From Oscillospiraceae bacterium (GTDB lineage: Bacteria > Bacillota > Clostridia > Oscillospirales > CAG-272): a stretch of 40,754 nt of DNA. The translations under genes were made by a program, and so were the position numbers. Under the pieces are notes generated by a model. It had not been told where the DNA came from. It made no database searches and worked only from the letters and a program-made list of their open reading frames with translations. Positions 30,430 to 39,814 of this stretch are shown piece by piece (position 1 is the first letter of the stretch; each line of letters starts with the position of its first letter). The DNA is taken from the NCBI GenBank assembly GCA_015064805.1, contig SVRN01000018.1, forward strand, positions 1 to 40,754, in the 5' to 3' direction.

Positions 30430-32193
30430 ATGCCCGCAAAACAAAAGCTGTACACCATTGAAGTGGAAAAGATGCTTGCCGAATGTGGCCAGGATACCAA
30501 GCTTCGTTACGATATGCTCAAGCTCGTCGTTGCCGTGCAGGGACTTCGCAACCGCGATTTTCCCGAGATCTATCTGTACTGGCAGGAGTCGGACTATTTT
30601 TGGCTCGATTACATGATGAAGGAGGGCAACTTCATGCACGGCATGGAGCTCGTCCCCGTCAATACGTTTGACGAATTTCTCTCGCTTTACGCCGAGTTTA
30701 TCCGTTCGCAAGGTCTTGCGCTTTGGGAGTTCGCCGTTCCTGCGACCATGAACGTTGCTACCACTGCCTGCGGTGTCGACGGCTATCTGCCCGTGCGTTA
30801 CGACACTGAGAAAAACAGCATTATGAACCGCGTGACTGCTGCGACGGGCGTAGAGGTCAAGCTCGATCTCGTGGGCAAATTTACGGGCAGGGGAATCGTT
30901 CCCGATACCGAACGTCCTTCGACGGGATCTGCCAAATGCGACGCCTACGTCTGGGCGCTGGAGAAGTACATGGACAAGACCAATCCGACCTTGCTCGTTT
31001 ACATGGCAGATGGCGGCGGATACAGACGCGGCGAGCCCTACTATCCCGATCTTGGCAATTTGTTCGTTCCCAACCACGACTATGCGATTTCCAAGGCGGC
31101 CTTCGTCTTTGACGTGTCCTGCTGGGACGACGAGGCACCCTGGGACGATCCCGACCAGCCCATCGGCGCGGATTTCGCCATCATGCAAGAGGTGTTCATG
31201 CGCCAGTACAAAAAGACGGACGGCCGGGAGATGACCACCGTTGGCGGCTTTATCCCGTGGCACATCAAGTACACCGATGCGGGCGGCAAGGGCGGCCACG
31301 CGGGCGTTGACAGCGAATGGAGATTTACGGAGGTTCTGTCCTGCTACAACTGCGTCAAGGATGCCGACGCGGCAGGCTATTGCGGCTTGGCGAACGCCTC
31401 TGCGTTTACTCATTTCCCGCTGGACGAAAAGTATCACAATCCCCGTCCCGAGAAAGTCGAGGAATACGATCCCAATAAGACCTACGTGCTGTTCTACGTC
31501 GGCGACTACGACGCGGGTGCTTGGACGGCCAAGCACATTCCTCGCTGGTACAAGGACCCCATGCTGGGCAAAAATCCTTTGATGTGGTGCTTCAATCCCA
31601 ACCTGTCCGACCGCATCCCCATGGCGTTTGATTTCATTTATAAGAACTACACCAAGAACGACTATTTTGAAGCAGGCGACAGCGGCGCGGGCTATAACAA
31701 TCCCCGTCTGCTCTACGAGCCTCGTCCCTTCTCGAATCTGCCCGACGGTCACGCCGTCAACGACGCGCACAACAAAAAGTATTTCGATCGCTTTGATATC
31801 GAGATCATCGGCTTTATCATCGACGGTCATAAGCCCACGACCGAGCAGGAAATGCGTGATTTCTCCGAGTATATCATCGGCGGCAGCATGAACAACGGCC
31901 CGATCGAAACGACCATCGTAAACGGCGCCGTCTATATGCGCGAGACCTGCGACGCAGGCGTGGAGAAGGTGGACATTGACAAGTGCGTCAATCTGATGCT
32001 GCACTTCGTCGACCATATGCCCAAGGAAAAGAAGTTCCACATCTTCCGCACCATTCTGGTCTCTCCCACCGATCACGACCGTCTCATGGAGGGCCTGAAG
32101 GCTGCTCGTCCCGAGGCCAACTTCACGCTGGTCGACCCCTATAACTTCTTCCGTATGGCGAAGGAGGCTAAGGAGAAGGGCTTGGCATGGTAA
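30430..32193 (+). CDS. GxGYxYP-family protein (putative glycoside hydrolase)
   Basis: A 587-residue protein without a signal peptide or transmembrane helix. It has GDSGAGYNNPRLLYEP at about 416-431, matching the GxGYxYP signature except that N424 replaces the second Y. Other family-like blocks are GGFIPWHIKYTD (about 275-286) and VLFYVGDYDAGAWTAKHIPRWYKDP. The family is classed as putative glycoside hydrolase and lacks a characterised reaction, as far as I know. The ATG at 30430 has AAGGAGG; an upstream ATG at 30388 lies in the promoter. It overlaps the next gene by 7 bp, so the two are probably a functional pair. Lack of a secretion signal is notable because the partner is a lipoprotein. Confidence 0.75.
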   Translation: MPAKQKLYTIEVEKMLAECGQDTKLRYDMLKLVVAVQGLRNRDFPEIYLYWQESDYFWLDYMMKEGNFMHGMELVPVNTFDEFLSLYAEFIRSQGLALWEFAVPATMNVATTACGVDGYLPVRYDTEKNSIMNRVTAATGVEVKLDLVGKFTGRGIVPDTERPSTGSAKCDAYVWALEKYMDKTNPTLLVYMADGGGYRRGEPYYPDLGNLFVPNHDYAISKAAFVFDVSCWDDEAPWDDPDQPIGADFAIMQEVFMRQYKKTDGREMTTVGGFIPWHIKYTDAGGKGGHAGVDSEWRFTEVLSCYNCVKDADAAGYCGLANASAFTHFPLDEKYHNPRPEKVEEYDPNKTYVLFYVGDYDAGAWTAKHIPRWYKDPMLGKNPLMWCFNPNLSDRIPMAFDFIYKNYTKNDYFEAGDSGAGYNNPRLLYEPRPFSNLPDGHAVNDAHNKKYFDRFDIEIIGFIIDGHKPTTEQEMRDFSEYIIGGSMNNGPIETTIVNGAVYMRETCDAGVEKVDIDKCVNLMLHFVDHMPKEKKFHIFRTILVSPTDHDRLMEGLKAARPEANFTLVDPYNFFRMAKEAKEKGLAW

Positions 32194-33473
32194 AGAGGTT
32201 CACGTTGTGCCTTTTGGCTCTATTGATGCTCGTGAGCGCTGTGGCATGCACCCCGACGCCCGCCCCGCCGTCCGAGCAGGATGGTCCGCTAGATAAGCCG
32301 ATCGACGACATACCGCGCGAGGGGCTGCTGATCTCGGAGCAGACCGCCATCGTGTGTGCCTCAGCGTATGACGAGTACGTGGATCGTGCCGTGATGCTGT
32401 TGCAGTCGGCCATCAAGGATGCAACGGGAATTTCCTTGCCCATTATCAGAGATAAGGAAGAGGCGTATCCGCAGGAGATCGTCGTCGGTCTGTGTGCCCG
32501 TGTCGATACTGTGAGTGCGCCCGTCACCTTTGACGATGAGAAGCTGATCCTCGCCGTCGAGAATACGGCGGAGCTGTATTGTTTTGTTCGCGCGTTTTCC
32601 GATCGCGTCCCCGAGCTTTGCGAACAGGATAGTGAGGGAGGTTGGCATCTGTATCAGGATACCGTCCTGCCGCTGGCCGAAATGGATACGGCATACGATA
32701 CGAACGTCCGCGTGCTGACCCAGAATTTGCGCTACGCCAACGACGCCGATGGTAACAGCGTTGCCGAGCGTTCGCTCCGCTTTGCCGCGCTGGTCGAGGA
32801 ATATCGCCCCGACATCATTGGCACGCAGGAGGCCACGCCGCTGTGGACGCAATACCTGACCGAGAATTTCTCGGATGAATACGGCATGATCGGCGTATTC
32901 CGTGACGGAACGGGACACGCGGGCGACGAGGCCAATTACGTTCTGTATCGCAAGGATCGCTTTGAGCTTGTGGACAGCGGAACCTTCTGGCTGACTGACG
33001 AGCCCGATCGGGTTGGTAAGGTGGAGGGCGCGCTTTGCAACCGCATTTGCACTTGGGCATGGCTGCGCGACGTGCGCACCGACAAGCTTCTGATGATCGC
33101 CAACACCCACCTCGACCATTCCAACGACGCCATTCGCAAAGCGCAGATCGATGCACTGCTTGGTTATCTGGCCGACGATATGAAGAGCTATCCCGTATTC
33201 ATGACGGGCGACTTCAATGCGCTGCGCACCTCCGAGCCCTACAAGACCATTCTCGGGGCAGGGCTGTACGATGGGGAAAAGCGGGCGTGGCTGAACGATT
33301 CCGATCTGAATTACACCTGCCACTTGTACCGCGAACACGGCGACACCATCGACTACTGCTTTTTCAGCAAGCAGTGGACCCCCATGTACGCAAGGATCGT
33401 CAGCGACGATTACGGCGGATACGTGTCCGACCATTACGGCGTGATCGTCGACTTCGTTCGCTTTGAATCGTGA
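32187..33473 (+). CDS. Lipoprotein with an endonuclease/exonuclease/phosphatase domain
   Basis: A 428-residue protein with a lipoprotein signal (lipobox SAVAC, C21). A middle domain at about 50-165 (LLQSAIKDATGISLPIIRD ... EIVVGLCAR) resembles the accessory domain in front of many glycoside hydrolases. A C-terminal EEP-fold domain follows: GTQE (212-215), NTHLD (306-310), GDFNA (341-345) and SDH (414-416). The EEP residues for a phosphodiesterase or phosphatase are all present. The cell-surface location suggests hydrolysis of extracellular phosphodiesters or phosphorylated glycans; that is inference. It starts 7 bp inside the GxGYxYP gene, so translation is coupled. Confidence 0.82.
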   Translation: MVKRFTLCLLALLMLVSAVACTPTPAPPSEQDGPLDKPIDDIPREGLLISEQTAIVCASAYDEYVDRAVMLLQSAIKDATGISLPIIRDKEEAYPQEIVVGLCARVDTVSAPVTFDDEKLILAVENTAELYCFVRAFSDRVPELCEQDSEGGWHLYQDTVLPLAEMDTAYDTNVRVLTQNLRYANDADGNSVAERSLRFAALVEEYRPDIIGTQEATPLWTQYLTENFSDEYGMIGVFRDGTGHAGDEANYVLYRKDRFELVDSGTFWLTDEPDRVGKVEGALCNRICTWAWLRDVRTDKLLMIANTHLDHSNDAIRKAQIDALLGYLADDMKSYPVFMTGDFNALRTSEPYKTILGAGLYDGEKRAWLNDSDLNYTCHLYREHGDTIDYCFFSKQWTPMYARIVSDDYGGYVSDHYGVIVDFVRFES

Positions 33474-33519
33474 TCGACGAAGAAAAACAAAAAAACTCAA
33501 AAAAAATTTAAAAAAAGGC

Positions 33520-33548
33520 TTGACAGATCGAATTTACTGTGTTATAAT
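33520..33548 (+). promoter_or_regulatory. Consensus sigma-A promoter of tRNA-Thr
   Basis: Perfect TTGACA (33520-33525), 17-bp spacer, perfect TATAAT (33543-33548), as expected for a stable RNA gene. Confidence 0.9.
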
Positions 33549-33580
33549 AGGCAGGTCGCAGGGCAATCGTCCGCGGCGCT

Positions 33581-33656
33581 GCTGGTATGGCTCAGTCGGT
33601 AGAGCACGTCATTGGTAATGACGAGGTCATCAGTTCGATTCTGATTACCAGCTCCA
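33581..33656 (+). tRNA. tRNA-Thr (anticodon GGT)
   Basis: The full cloverleaf can be drawn. Acceptor stem GCTGGTA / TACCAGC (33581-33587, 33646-33652), D stem GCTC / GAGC, anticodon stem CGTCA / TGACG with loop TTGGTAA and anticodon GGT (33614-33616), T stem ATCAG / CTGAT with TTCGATT. The CCA tail is encoded (33654-33656). It decodes ACC and ACU, and is a substrate of the t6A pathway. It is a single tRNA with a consensus promoter and its own terminator. Confidence 0.97.
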
Positions 33657-33687
33657 AAAAGCACATTGCTCTGCAATGTGCTTTTTT
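33657..33687 (+). terminator. Terminator of tRNA-Thr
   Basis: GCACATTGC / GCAATGTGC (33661-33669 with 33673-33681), 3-base loop, T6. It starts directly after the tRNA. Confidence 0.92.
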
Positions 33688-33716
33688 GCTATCATGTTCA
33701 AAAGAGGCGTTGTGAT

Positions 33717-34121
33717 ATGAAAAAACAAGTGATGATACTGACCTTGACCTGCCTTATGCTGCTTTCGTGCTTGCTTTCGCTCGCAGGCTGTGATGAAACC
33801 TCGGGCAATACGACCACGGGTACGACGATACTCACGGGCCCGGGCTATACCGGTGACGATCTGTTTGCGCAACTCCCGACGGATCACGGTCCTGATGAAT
33901 ACGCCGGTGTTTCCAAGGGCATGACCTACGAGGAGGTCGTCGCTCTGCTTGGCGAAGAGCCGACCACCGCTCCGCTTGGTGAGCCGGGAGAGAAGTGCTG
34001 GGTGCTGGAGGACGGTACGCTGCTGTATCTGTCCTTCCAGACCAGATTATACGTTAACAGCACCGAGCCCGAAATCAGTACCGAAACGGTCGTGTCCCGC
34101 ATTCGCGTTGTAACGGAATAA
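33717..34121 (+). CDS. Small lipoprotein with a SmpA/OmlA-like segment
   Basis: A 134-residue lipoprotein: signal of about 24 residues ending LSLAGC, a threonine-rich linker, then KGMTYEEVVALLGEEPT. That block (G-M-T-x-E-x-V-x-x-L-L-G-x-P) is typical of SmpA/OmlA and beta-lactamase-inhibitor-like folds found in Firmicutes lipoproteins. The rest of the fold is a short beta-rich sheet, WVLEDGTLLYLSFQ. Role unknown. The ATG at 33717 is chosen from the signal-peptide fit; the ribosome site (AGAGGC) is weak, and I see no separate promoter between the tRNA terminator and this gene. Confidence 0.72.
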   Translation: MKKQVMILTLTCLMLLSCLLSLAGCDETSGNTTTGTTILTGPGYTGDDLFAQLPTDHGPDEYAGVSKGMTYEEVVALLGEEPTTAPLGEPGEKCWVLEDGTLLYLSFQTRLYVNSTEPEISTETVVSRIRVVTE

Positions 34122-34128
34122 AAACGTA

Positions 34129-34165
34129 GCCCCCGACACAAAAGCTTTGTGTCGGGGGCGTTTTC
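34129..34165. terminator. Bidirectional terminator between lipoprotein and enolase
   Basis: A 14-15-bp perfect stem, GCCCCCGACACAAAG / CTTTGTGTCGGGGGC (34129-34159), with A/T flanks on both sides. It lies between convergent genes. Confidence 0.85.
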
Positions 34166-34194
34166 TTCGCGTCAAAGTCTTAATGGAAGGCTGC

Positions 34195-34215
34195 GGGAAG
34201 CTTTTTGAAAGAAGT
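34195..34215 (+). repeat. Degenerate copy of the pheT palindrome
   Basis: GGGAAGCTTTTTGAAAGAAGT differs at only two of 21 positions from the arm-plus-loop of the palindrome at 24288-24308 (read on the minus strand). It lies 9 bp past the enolase stop, as the full palindrome lies 14 bp past the pheT stop. Confidence 0.5.
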
Positions 34216-34223
34216 CGTCCTCG

Positions 34224-35590
<1,367 letters not shown>

Positions 35591-35686
35591 ACCAGTATGG
35601 ACGCGGTCTTGGGCTTTCATTCAACGCACGGATGCAAAAGCGCTTGCATAGTATGGTATCAGCATAGCAAAAAAGGAGGAGAGCTT

Positions 35687-36982
35687 ATGATCATTTATAC
35701 CGTTAAAAGCGGCGACAGTCTGTATTCGATCGCTAAGCGCTACGGCGTGAGCTGGCAGAGCATCGCGCAGGATAATTTACTGGACGATCCGTCGTCACTC
35801 GTGGTCGGACAGACGCTGACCATTCTGCAACCCGAAACCACCTATACCGTCAGAGCGGGCGACACGCTGTACGGCATTGCTGCCTCTCTTGGCGTCAGCG
35901 TCAATCAGCTCATGCGCAACAATATTATTTTAGGCGGTACGACGAGCATTCGGCCGGGGCAAATTCTTAACGTCGAGCTACCGCCGCCAACGAAAGGAAC
36001 GATGAGCGTCAACGGCTACGCCTATCCCTTTATCGACCGCGCGACGCTCATGCGCGCCTTGCCGTATATGACCTATCTGACCATTTTTACTTACGGTCTG
36101 CGTCCTTCAGGCTCGCTGATCGAGCCTGAGGACGAGCCGCTGATCGACATAGCGCGTATGTACGGCGTAGCTCCTGTGATGCACCTGTCCACGTTGACTG
36201 AAGAGGGGCGCTTTTCCAATGCGCTGGCAAGGCAAATTCTGAACGACGCCGCCTTACGCGAGCGCGTGATCGAGAACGTGCGGGCGGTGCTCTCGCGTAA
36301 GCCCTACGTCGGCGTGGACGTTGATTTTGAGTATGTGGGCGCTGAAAACGCCCAGGCGTACGCCGATTTTTTGCGTCAGATGAAGGAGGCGCTCGAACCA
36401 CTGGGCTACCAGGTTTGGGTGGCGCTGGCGCCCAAGGTGCGAGCCAATCAAGAAGGGATCTTGTACGAGGGGCACGACTACGCCGCCCTTGGCAATATTG
36501 CCGACCGTTCGCTGCTCATGACGTACGAATGGGGCTATACCTACGGCCCGCCTCTGGCAGTCTCGCCCATCAATCAAGTCCGACGGGTGCTGGATTACGG
36601 CGTCAGCGTCATTCCGTCGGAACGGATATTCCTCGGCGTTCCCAACTACGGATATGACTGGCCCTTACCTTACGTGGCGGGAGAGAGCAGGGCACGCTCG
36701 ATCGGCAACGTCGAGGCGGTGGAGATTGCCCGAGCGCAGAGAGCCGCGATCACGTTCGATGAAACGGCCAAATCGCCCACCTTCCGTTATTTCGCGCGCA
36801 ACGAAGGTGCGCCCGTCGAGCACGAGGTGTGGTTCGAGGATGCAAGGAGCGTGCAGGCCATGCTATCTCTTGTACCCGAGTACGGCTTGTACGGCATTGG
36901 CATCTGGAATATCATGCGCCCGTTCCCCCAGATGTGGCAGGTGCTCAATAGCGAATACACCATCTATAAAGTATTACAATAA
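35687..36982 (+). CDS. LysM-GH18 spore-cortex-type hydrolase (SleL/YaaH-like)
   Basis: A 431-residue protein with two LysM peptidoglycan-binding domains (about 2-46 and 51-96, YTVKSGDSLYSIAKRYGVS and YTVRAGDTLYGIAASLGVS). A GH18 glycosidase domain follows (about 105-425), with the catalytic motif VDVDFE (D211, D213 and E215 as the proton donor). This is the architecture of SleL/YaaH, which cleaves N-acetylglucosaminyl bonds in spore cortex during germination. No signal peptide, as in the known family members made in the mother cell. The ATG at 35687 has AAGGAGG; the frame upstream is open but overlaps the eno region. It precedes dpaAB, both being sporulation functions. Confidence 0.9.
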   Translation: MIIYTVKSGDSLYSIAKRYGVSWQSIAQDNLLDDPSSLVVGQTLTILQPETTYTVRAGDTLYGIAASLGVSVNQLMRNNIILGGTTSIRPGQILNVELPPPTKGTMSVNGYAYPFIDRATLMRALPYMTYLTIFTYGLRPSGSLIEPEDEPLIDIARMYGVAPVMHLSTLTEEGRFSNALARQILNDAALRERVIENVRAVLSRKPYVGVDVDFEYVGAENAQAYADFLRQMKEALEPLGYQVWVALAPKVRANQEGILYEGHDYAALGNIADRSLLMTYEWGYTYGPPLAVSPINQVRRVLDYGVSVIPSERIFLGVPNYGYDWPLPYVAGESRARSIGNVEAVEIARAQRAAITFDETAKSPTFRYFARNEGAPVEHEVWFEDARSVQAMLSLVPEYGLYGIGIWNIMRPFPQMWQVLNSEYTIYKVLQ

Positions 36983-37074
36983 CTGACACGGTTCGACGCT
37001 CCTTGCATATACTGTCGTGAGGCTGCTTTTGATAGCCGCTGTATTTTGACAGATAGAGAGGATGATGCACCTAT

Positions 37075-37962
37075 ATGCTTGGTCGAGCCAAAATTGCTTG
37101 CTTGGGAGGAGACGCGCGCAGCCTGTCCATGATGCGGCGGCTGGCGGTGCTGGGAGCTGACGTACACGTCTATGGGGCACCGAGGTGTGACGAGGAGGCT
37201 TGGTGGACGGAAGCGGCAACGCTGAACGGTGCGTTGGAGGGAAGTCGCGCCGCGATCTTGCCCATGCCCGCCTTTGATCATAATGAGAAATTATACTGTC
37301 CCTTAAGTGAACAAACGACAGACGTCTGTGCTTATGAGCTATTTGCCCGTATTGGTGGGCGAATGCCCGTGTTCGGCGGGCGTATCAGCCCATCCGTCGC
37401 GGCGCTTGCCGACCAACACGGCGTGACGCTGACCGACTACGCGCGGCTCGATGAGTTACAGATCCGTAACGCCGTTCCGACGGCCGAGGGCGCAATCTGT
37501 CTTGCTATGCAGACGTTGGACATCACGCTGGATGGTGCTCACGTTGCCATTCTCGGCTATGGACGCATCGGTGCAGCACTGTCGGAGCGATTGCGCGTGC
37601 TTGGCGCTCAAGTCACCGTAGCAGCGCGCAAGGAGCGGGACGTTACTCGTATTCAGTGCGCGCATTGTCGGGCGATCCACCTGACGGGCGAGGAGTCGCT
37701 CATGCCATTGACGGCGGGGTATGACGCCATTTTCAATACCATTCCGCATCGCGTGCTGACGCCGCGTATTCTTGAGGCGATGCCCAAGAAAACGTTACTC
37801 ATGGAGCTTGCTTCAGCCCCCGGTGGATGGGATGCTGATGCAGCGATTCCGTGTCGAACCATCTACGCACCGGGATTGCCTGGGAAGTATGCCCCAAAAA
37901 CGGCAGGTGTGATCGTGGCGGATACGCTGCTGCCACTGCTTGAGGAGGTGATCAAAGCATGA
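37075..37962 (+). CDS. dpaA: Dipicolinate synthase subunit A
   Basis: A 295-residue protein with an N-terminal domain (ACLGGDARSLSMMRRLAVLGADVHVYG) and a C-terminal Rossmann fold, GYGRIG at 161-166. This is the SpoVFA/DpaA layout. With DpaB it oxidises dihydrodipicolinate to dipicolinic acid, the calcium chelator of the spore core, in the mother cell. The start follows GAGAGGATG-type sequence 91 bp after the LysM-GH18 gene. It overlaps dpaB by 4 bp. No clear sigma-K promoter could be fixed; a CATATACT in the spacer at 37005 is a weak candidate. Confidence 0.93.
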   Translation: MLGRAKIACLGGDARSLSMMRRLAVLGADVHVYGAPRCDEEAWWTEAATLNGALEGSRAAILPMPAFDHNEKLYCPLSEQTTDVCAYELFARIGGRMPVFGGRISPSVAALADQHGVTLTDYARLDELQIRNAVPTAEGAICLAMQTLDITLDGAHVAILGYGRIGAALSERLRVLGAQVTVAARKERDVTRIQCAHCRAIHLTGEESLMPLTAGYDAIFNTIPHRVLTPRILEAMPKKTLLMELASAPGGWDADAAIPCRTIYAPGLPGKYAPKTAGVIVADTLLPLLEEVIKA

Positions 37963-38519
37963 TCGGATACGCGATGTGCGGCTCGTTCTGCACTCACAAA
38001 AAAGCGCTGGAGCAGCTGGAACGGCTGAAGGAACAGGGATACGATATTCAGCCTATCATGAGCGAGACCGTCTATACGACCGACACTCGCTTTGGTCGGG
38101 CGCAGGATCTGATCGCACGTGTTGAAGGCTTATGCGGTCATTCCGTCATACACACCATCGTGGCCGCCGAGCCGTTGGGGCCTCAGCATCCGTTGGATGC
38201 GCTGATCATCAGCCCCTGCACGGGTAACACGCTGGCGAAGCTGTCCTGCGGCATCACCGATACGGCGGTTTGCATGGCAGCCAAGGCGCATTTGCGCACG
38301 GACCGTCCACTGGTGCTGGCGCTGGCCTCCAACGACGCGCTTTCCGCCAATCTCAAGAACATCGCCGCGCTCCTGTCACGTAAAAGCGTGTATTTCGTTC
38401 CCATGGTGCAGGACGATCCCGACGGCAAGCCACACTCCATGGTGGCTGATTTTTCCCGCGTGTGTGAAACGCTCTCGGGAGCGATGGCAGGGGTGCAGGC
38501 AAGAAAATTGATCTGGTGA
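37959..38519 (+). CDS. dpaB: Dipicolinate synthase subunit B
   Basis: A 186-residue flavoprotein of the HFCD type. It starts MIGYAMCGSFCTHKKALEQL, with LIISPCTGNTLAKLSCGITD (82-101) as the FMN-binding block and LALASNDALSANLKNIA after it. This matches SpoVFB/DpaB, the second subunit of dipicolinate synthase. It overlaps dpaA by 4 bp (ATGA), as in known sporulating Clostridia and Bacilli. Confidence 0.95.
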   Translation: MIGYAMCGSFCTHKKALEQLERLKEQGYDIQPIMSETVYTTDTRFGRAQDLIARVEGLCGHSVIHTIVAAEPLGPQHPLDALIISPCTGNTLAKLSCGITDTAVCMAAKAHLRTDRPLVLALASNDALSANLKNIAALLSRKSVYFVPMVQDDPDGKPHSMVADFSRVCETLSGAMAGVQARKLIW

Positions 38520-38560
38520 CGGAAAATTTTTCAAAACCTCTTCCATTTTTCATCAAGGTA

Positions 38561-38569
38561 TGGTATAAT
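38561..38569 (+). promoter_or_regulatory. Extended -10 promoter of nrdR
   Basis: TGGTATAAT, a perfect TATAAT (38564-38569) with extended -10 TG, 71 bp before the start. The -35 position is poor (TTCCAT). Confidence 0.6.
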
Positions 38570-38639
38570 AAACGACAGTGGGCTACAAAATGTTGATTTT
38601 GTGGTCGATTGCTTGAATTCAGAAAGGAAACATACCGAT

Positions 38640-39083
38640 ATGAAATGCCCTTGCTGTGGATATCAGGAGAGTAAAGTCGTCGATTCCCGTTCTGCGCAGG
38701 ACGGCGCTACCATCCGCCGCCGCAGAGAATGTCTTTCCTGCAAAAAGCGCTTTACGACCTTTGAAATGATCGAATCCGTGCCTGTATTTGTCATCAAAAA
38801 GGATGGCACGAGAGAGCTGTTTGACCGCGCCAAGCTGTTGGCCGGTATTATGAAGGCAACGGAAAAACGCCCCGTAAACGCCGAGCAAATTGCGCTTGAA
38901 ATTGAGGCAGAGATCCAGAACGCCCTGCGTCAGGACATTCCCACCCGTGACATCGGCGAGATGGTCATGACCAAGCTCAAGGAGCAGGACGTCGTCGCTT
39001 ACGTTCGCTTTGCCTCCGTTTACCGCGAATTCACCGACGTCGATACCTTTATGACGGAGCTGAGCAGCCTGAAGGGCGAATGA
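38640..39083 (+). CDS. nrdR: Transcriptional repressor NrdR
   Basis: A 147-residue protein: zinc ribbon MKCPCCGYQESKVVDSR with ligands C3, C6, C31 and C34, then an ATP-cone domain (about 46-136) with VFVIKKDGTRELFDRAKLLAGI. NrdR senses ATP/dATP and represses ribonucleotide reductase genes. Length is standard. The ATG at 38640 is used because the upstream frame (38601) crosses the leader and the N-terminus must start MKCPCC. No nrd gene is in this window, and nrdR has its own promoter. Confidence 0.97.
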   Translation: MKCPCCGYQESKVVDSRSAQDGATIRRRRECLSCKKRFTTFEMIESVPVFVIKKDGTRELFDRAKLLAGIMKATEKRPVNAEQIALEIEAEIQNALRQDIPTRDIGEMVMTKLKEQDVVAYVRFASVYREFTDVDTFMTELSSLKGE

Positions 39084-39158
39084 TAAAACAAAAAAGAAAC
39101 CACGAAGGCGTGCAAAATTAGCGGTAAAATTATTACAACCGAATAAGCAGCCTGAACG

Positions 39159-39199
39159 GCAAAACACCACGGAAGAAAAATCCGTGGTGTTTTGCTTTA
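39159..39199 (+). terminator. Terminator of nrdR
   Basis: Perfect 15-bp stem GCAAAACACCACGGA / TCCGTGGTGTTTTGC (39159-39173 with 39181-39195) with a 7-base A-rich loop; the T-rich 3' arm provides the U-tract. The 75 bp between the nrdR stop and the hairpin contain nothing else recognisable. Confidence 0.85.
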
Positions 39200-39290
39200 C
39201 AAGACACAATGTGTCAAGGCTCAATATTTGACTCGCTGAAATCAAAGATAACGCCCGACAAGAATAGTATTTTTATTTTCGAAAAAGGTC

Positions 39291-39319
39291 TGGACTTTCT
39301 CTCTCTTCTGTGGTATTGT
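39291..39319 (+). promoter_or_regulatory. Probable promoter of the DUF6809-like gene
   Basis: TGGACT (39291-39296), 17-bp spacer, TATTGT (39314-39319) with an extended -10 TG. Both boxes are imperfect. Confidence 0.5.
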
Positions 39320-39346
39320 TGTGTGCTGACAGGAGGTAGAAACAAT

Positions 39347-39634
39347 ATGGATATCATTAACGAACTCTGGTACGGAAACGTATCCCCCTTCGAGCAATGC
39401 ACTCGTGGCGACAAACGGCTGAAGGAGTTCTTAAAGCTGGTTGCCTGGAACCGTGAGGAACTGGACGGAACGCTCACAGACAAGCAGAAAGAAACACTTG
39501 AAAAATTTGAGGACTGTATGAACGAGATGCACAGCATTACCGAGCGCGACGCCTTCTCCTACGGCTTCCGACTCGGAGTGCAGCTGATGGCTGAAGCCTT
39601 CCTTCTGCCATTGGGTGAGGATGAAAATCGGTGA
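39347..39634 (+). CDS. Small DUF6809-like protein
   Basis: A 95-residue soluble helical protein beginning MDIINELWYGNVSPFEQC and ending YGFRLGVQLMAEAF. It resembles DUF6809, short clostridial proteins with the L-Y-Y-G-N-I-x-P start and a Y-G-F-R-L-G end that are common in phage and integrative elements. The function is unknown. The ATG at 39347 has AGGAGGT nine bases upstream. It stands alone between two terminators. The adjacent permease has a similar, more AT-biased codon use than the genes before nrdR. Confidence 0.7.
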   Translation: MDIINELWYGNVSPFEQCTRGDKRLKEFLKLVAWNREELDGTLTDKQKETLEKFEDCMNEMHSITERDAFSYGFRLGVQLMAEAFLLPLGEDENR

Positions 39635-39636
39635 GT

Positions 39637-39677
39637 AAGAGGGATGGGTATTAAGTGCCCACCCCTCTTCGTGTTTT
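39637..39677 (+). terminator. Terminator of the DUF6809-like gene
   Basis: AAGAGGG with internal GGGTA / TGCCC-type pairing and CCCCTCTT (39637-39669), followed after four bases by T6. It begins 2 bp after the stop codon. Confidence 0.8.
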
Positions 39678-39726
39678 TTAACATCCATAAAATTCCGAAC
39701 GCGTTGGTTAAATATAAGTAATGCGA

Positions 39727-39755
39727 TTGAAACATTCACAAAAATATGATATAAT
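39727..39755 (+). promoter_or_regulatory. Sigma-A promoter of the permease gene
   Basis: TTGAAA (39727-39732), 17-bp spacer, perfect TATAAT (39750-39755) with extended -10 TG. Confidence 0.85.
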
Positions 39756-39814
39756 GTCTTTATCGACAAAATAATCATTCATTGCTAATACATCAGAGCG
39801 TTAAGGAATCACAT

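Noticed and set aside
30346-32076. 576-codon minus-strand frame over the GxGYxYP gene
   Set aside because: Antisense shadow; the plus-strand gene has promoter, ribosome site and family motif.
36985-37070. Sigma-K promoter for dpaAB
   Set aside because: CATATACT and an upstream AC pair are only a partial match, and spacing does not fit; not listed as a feature.
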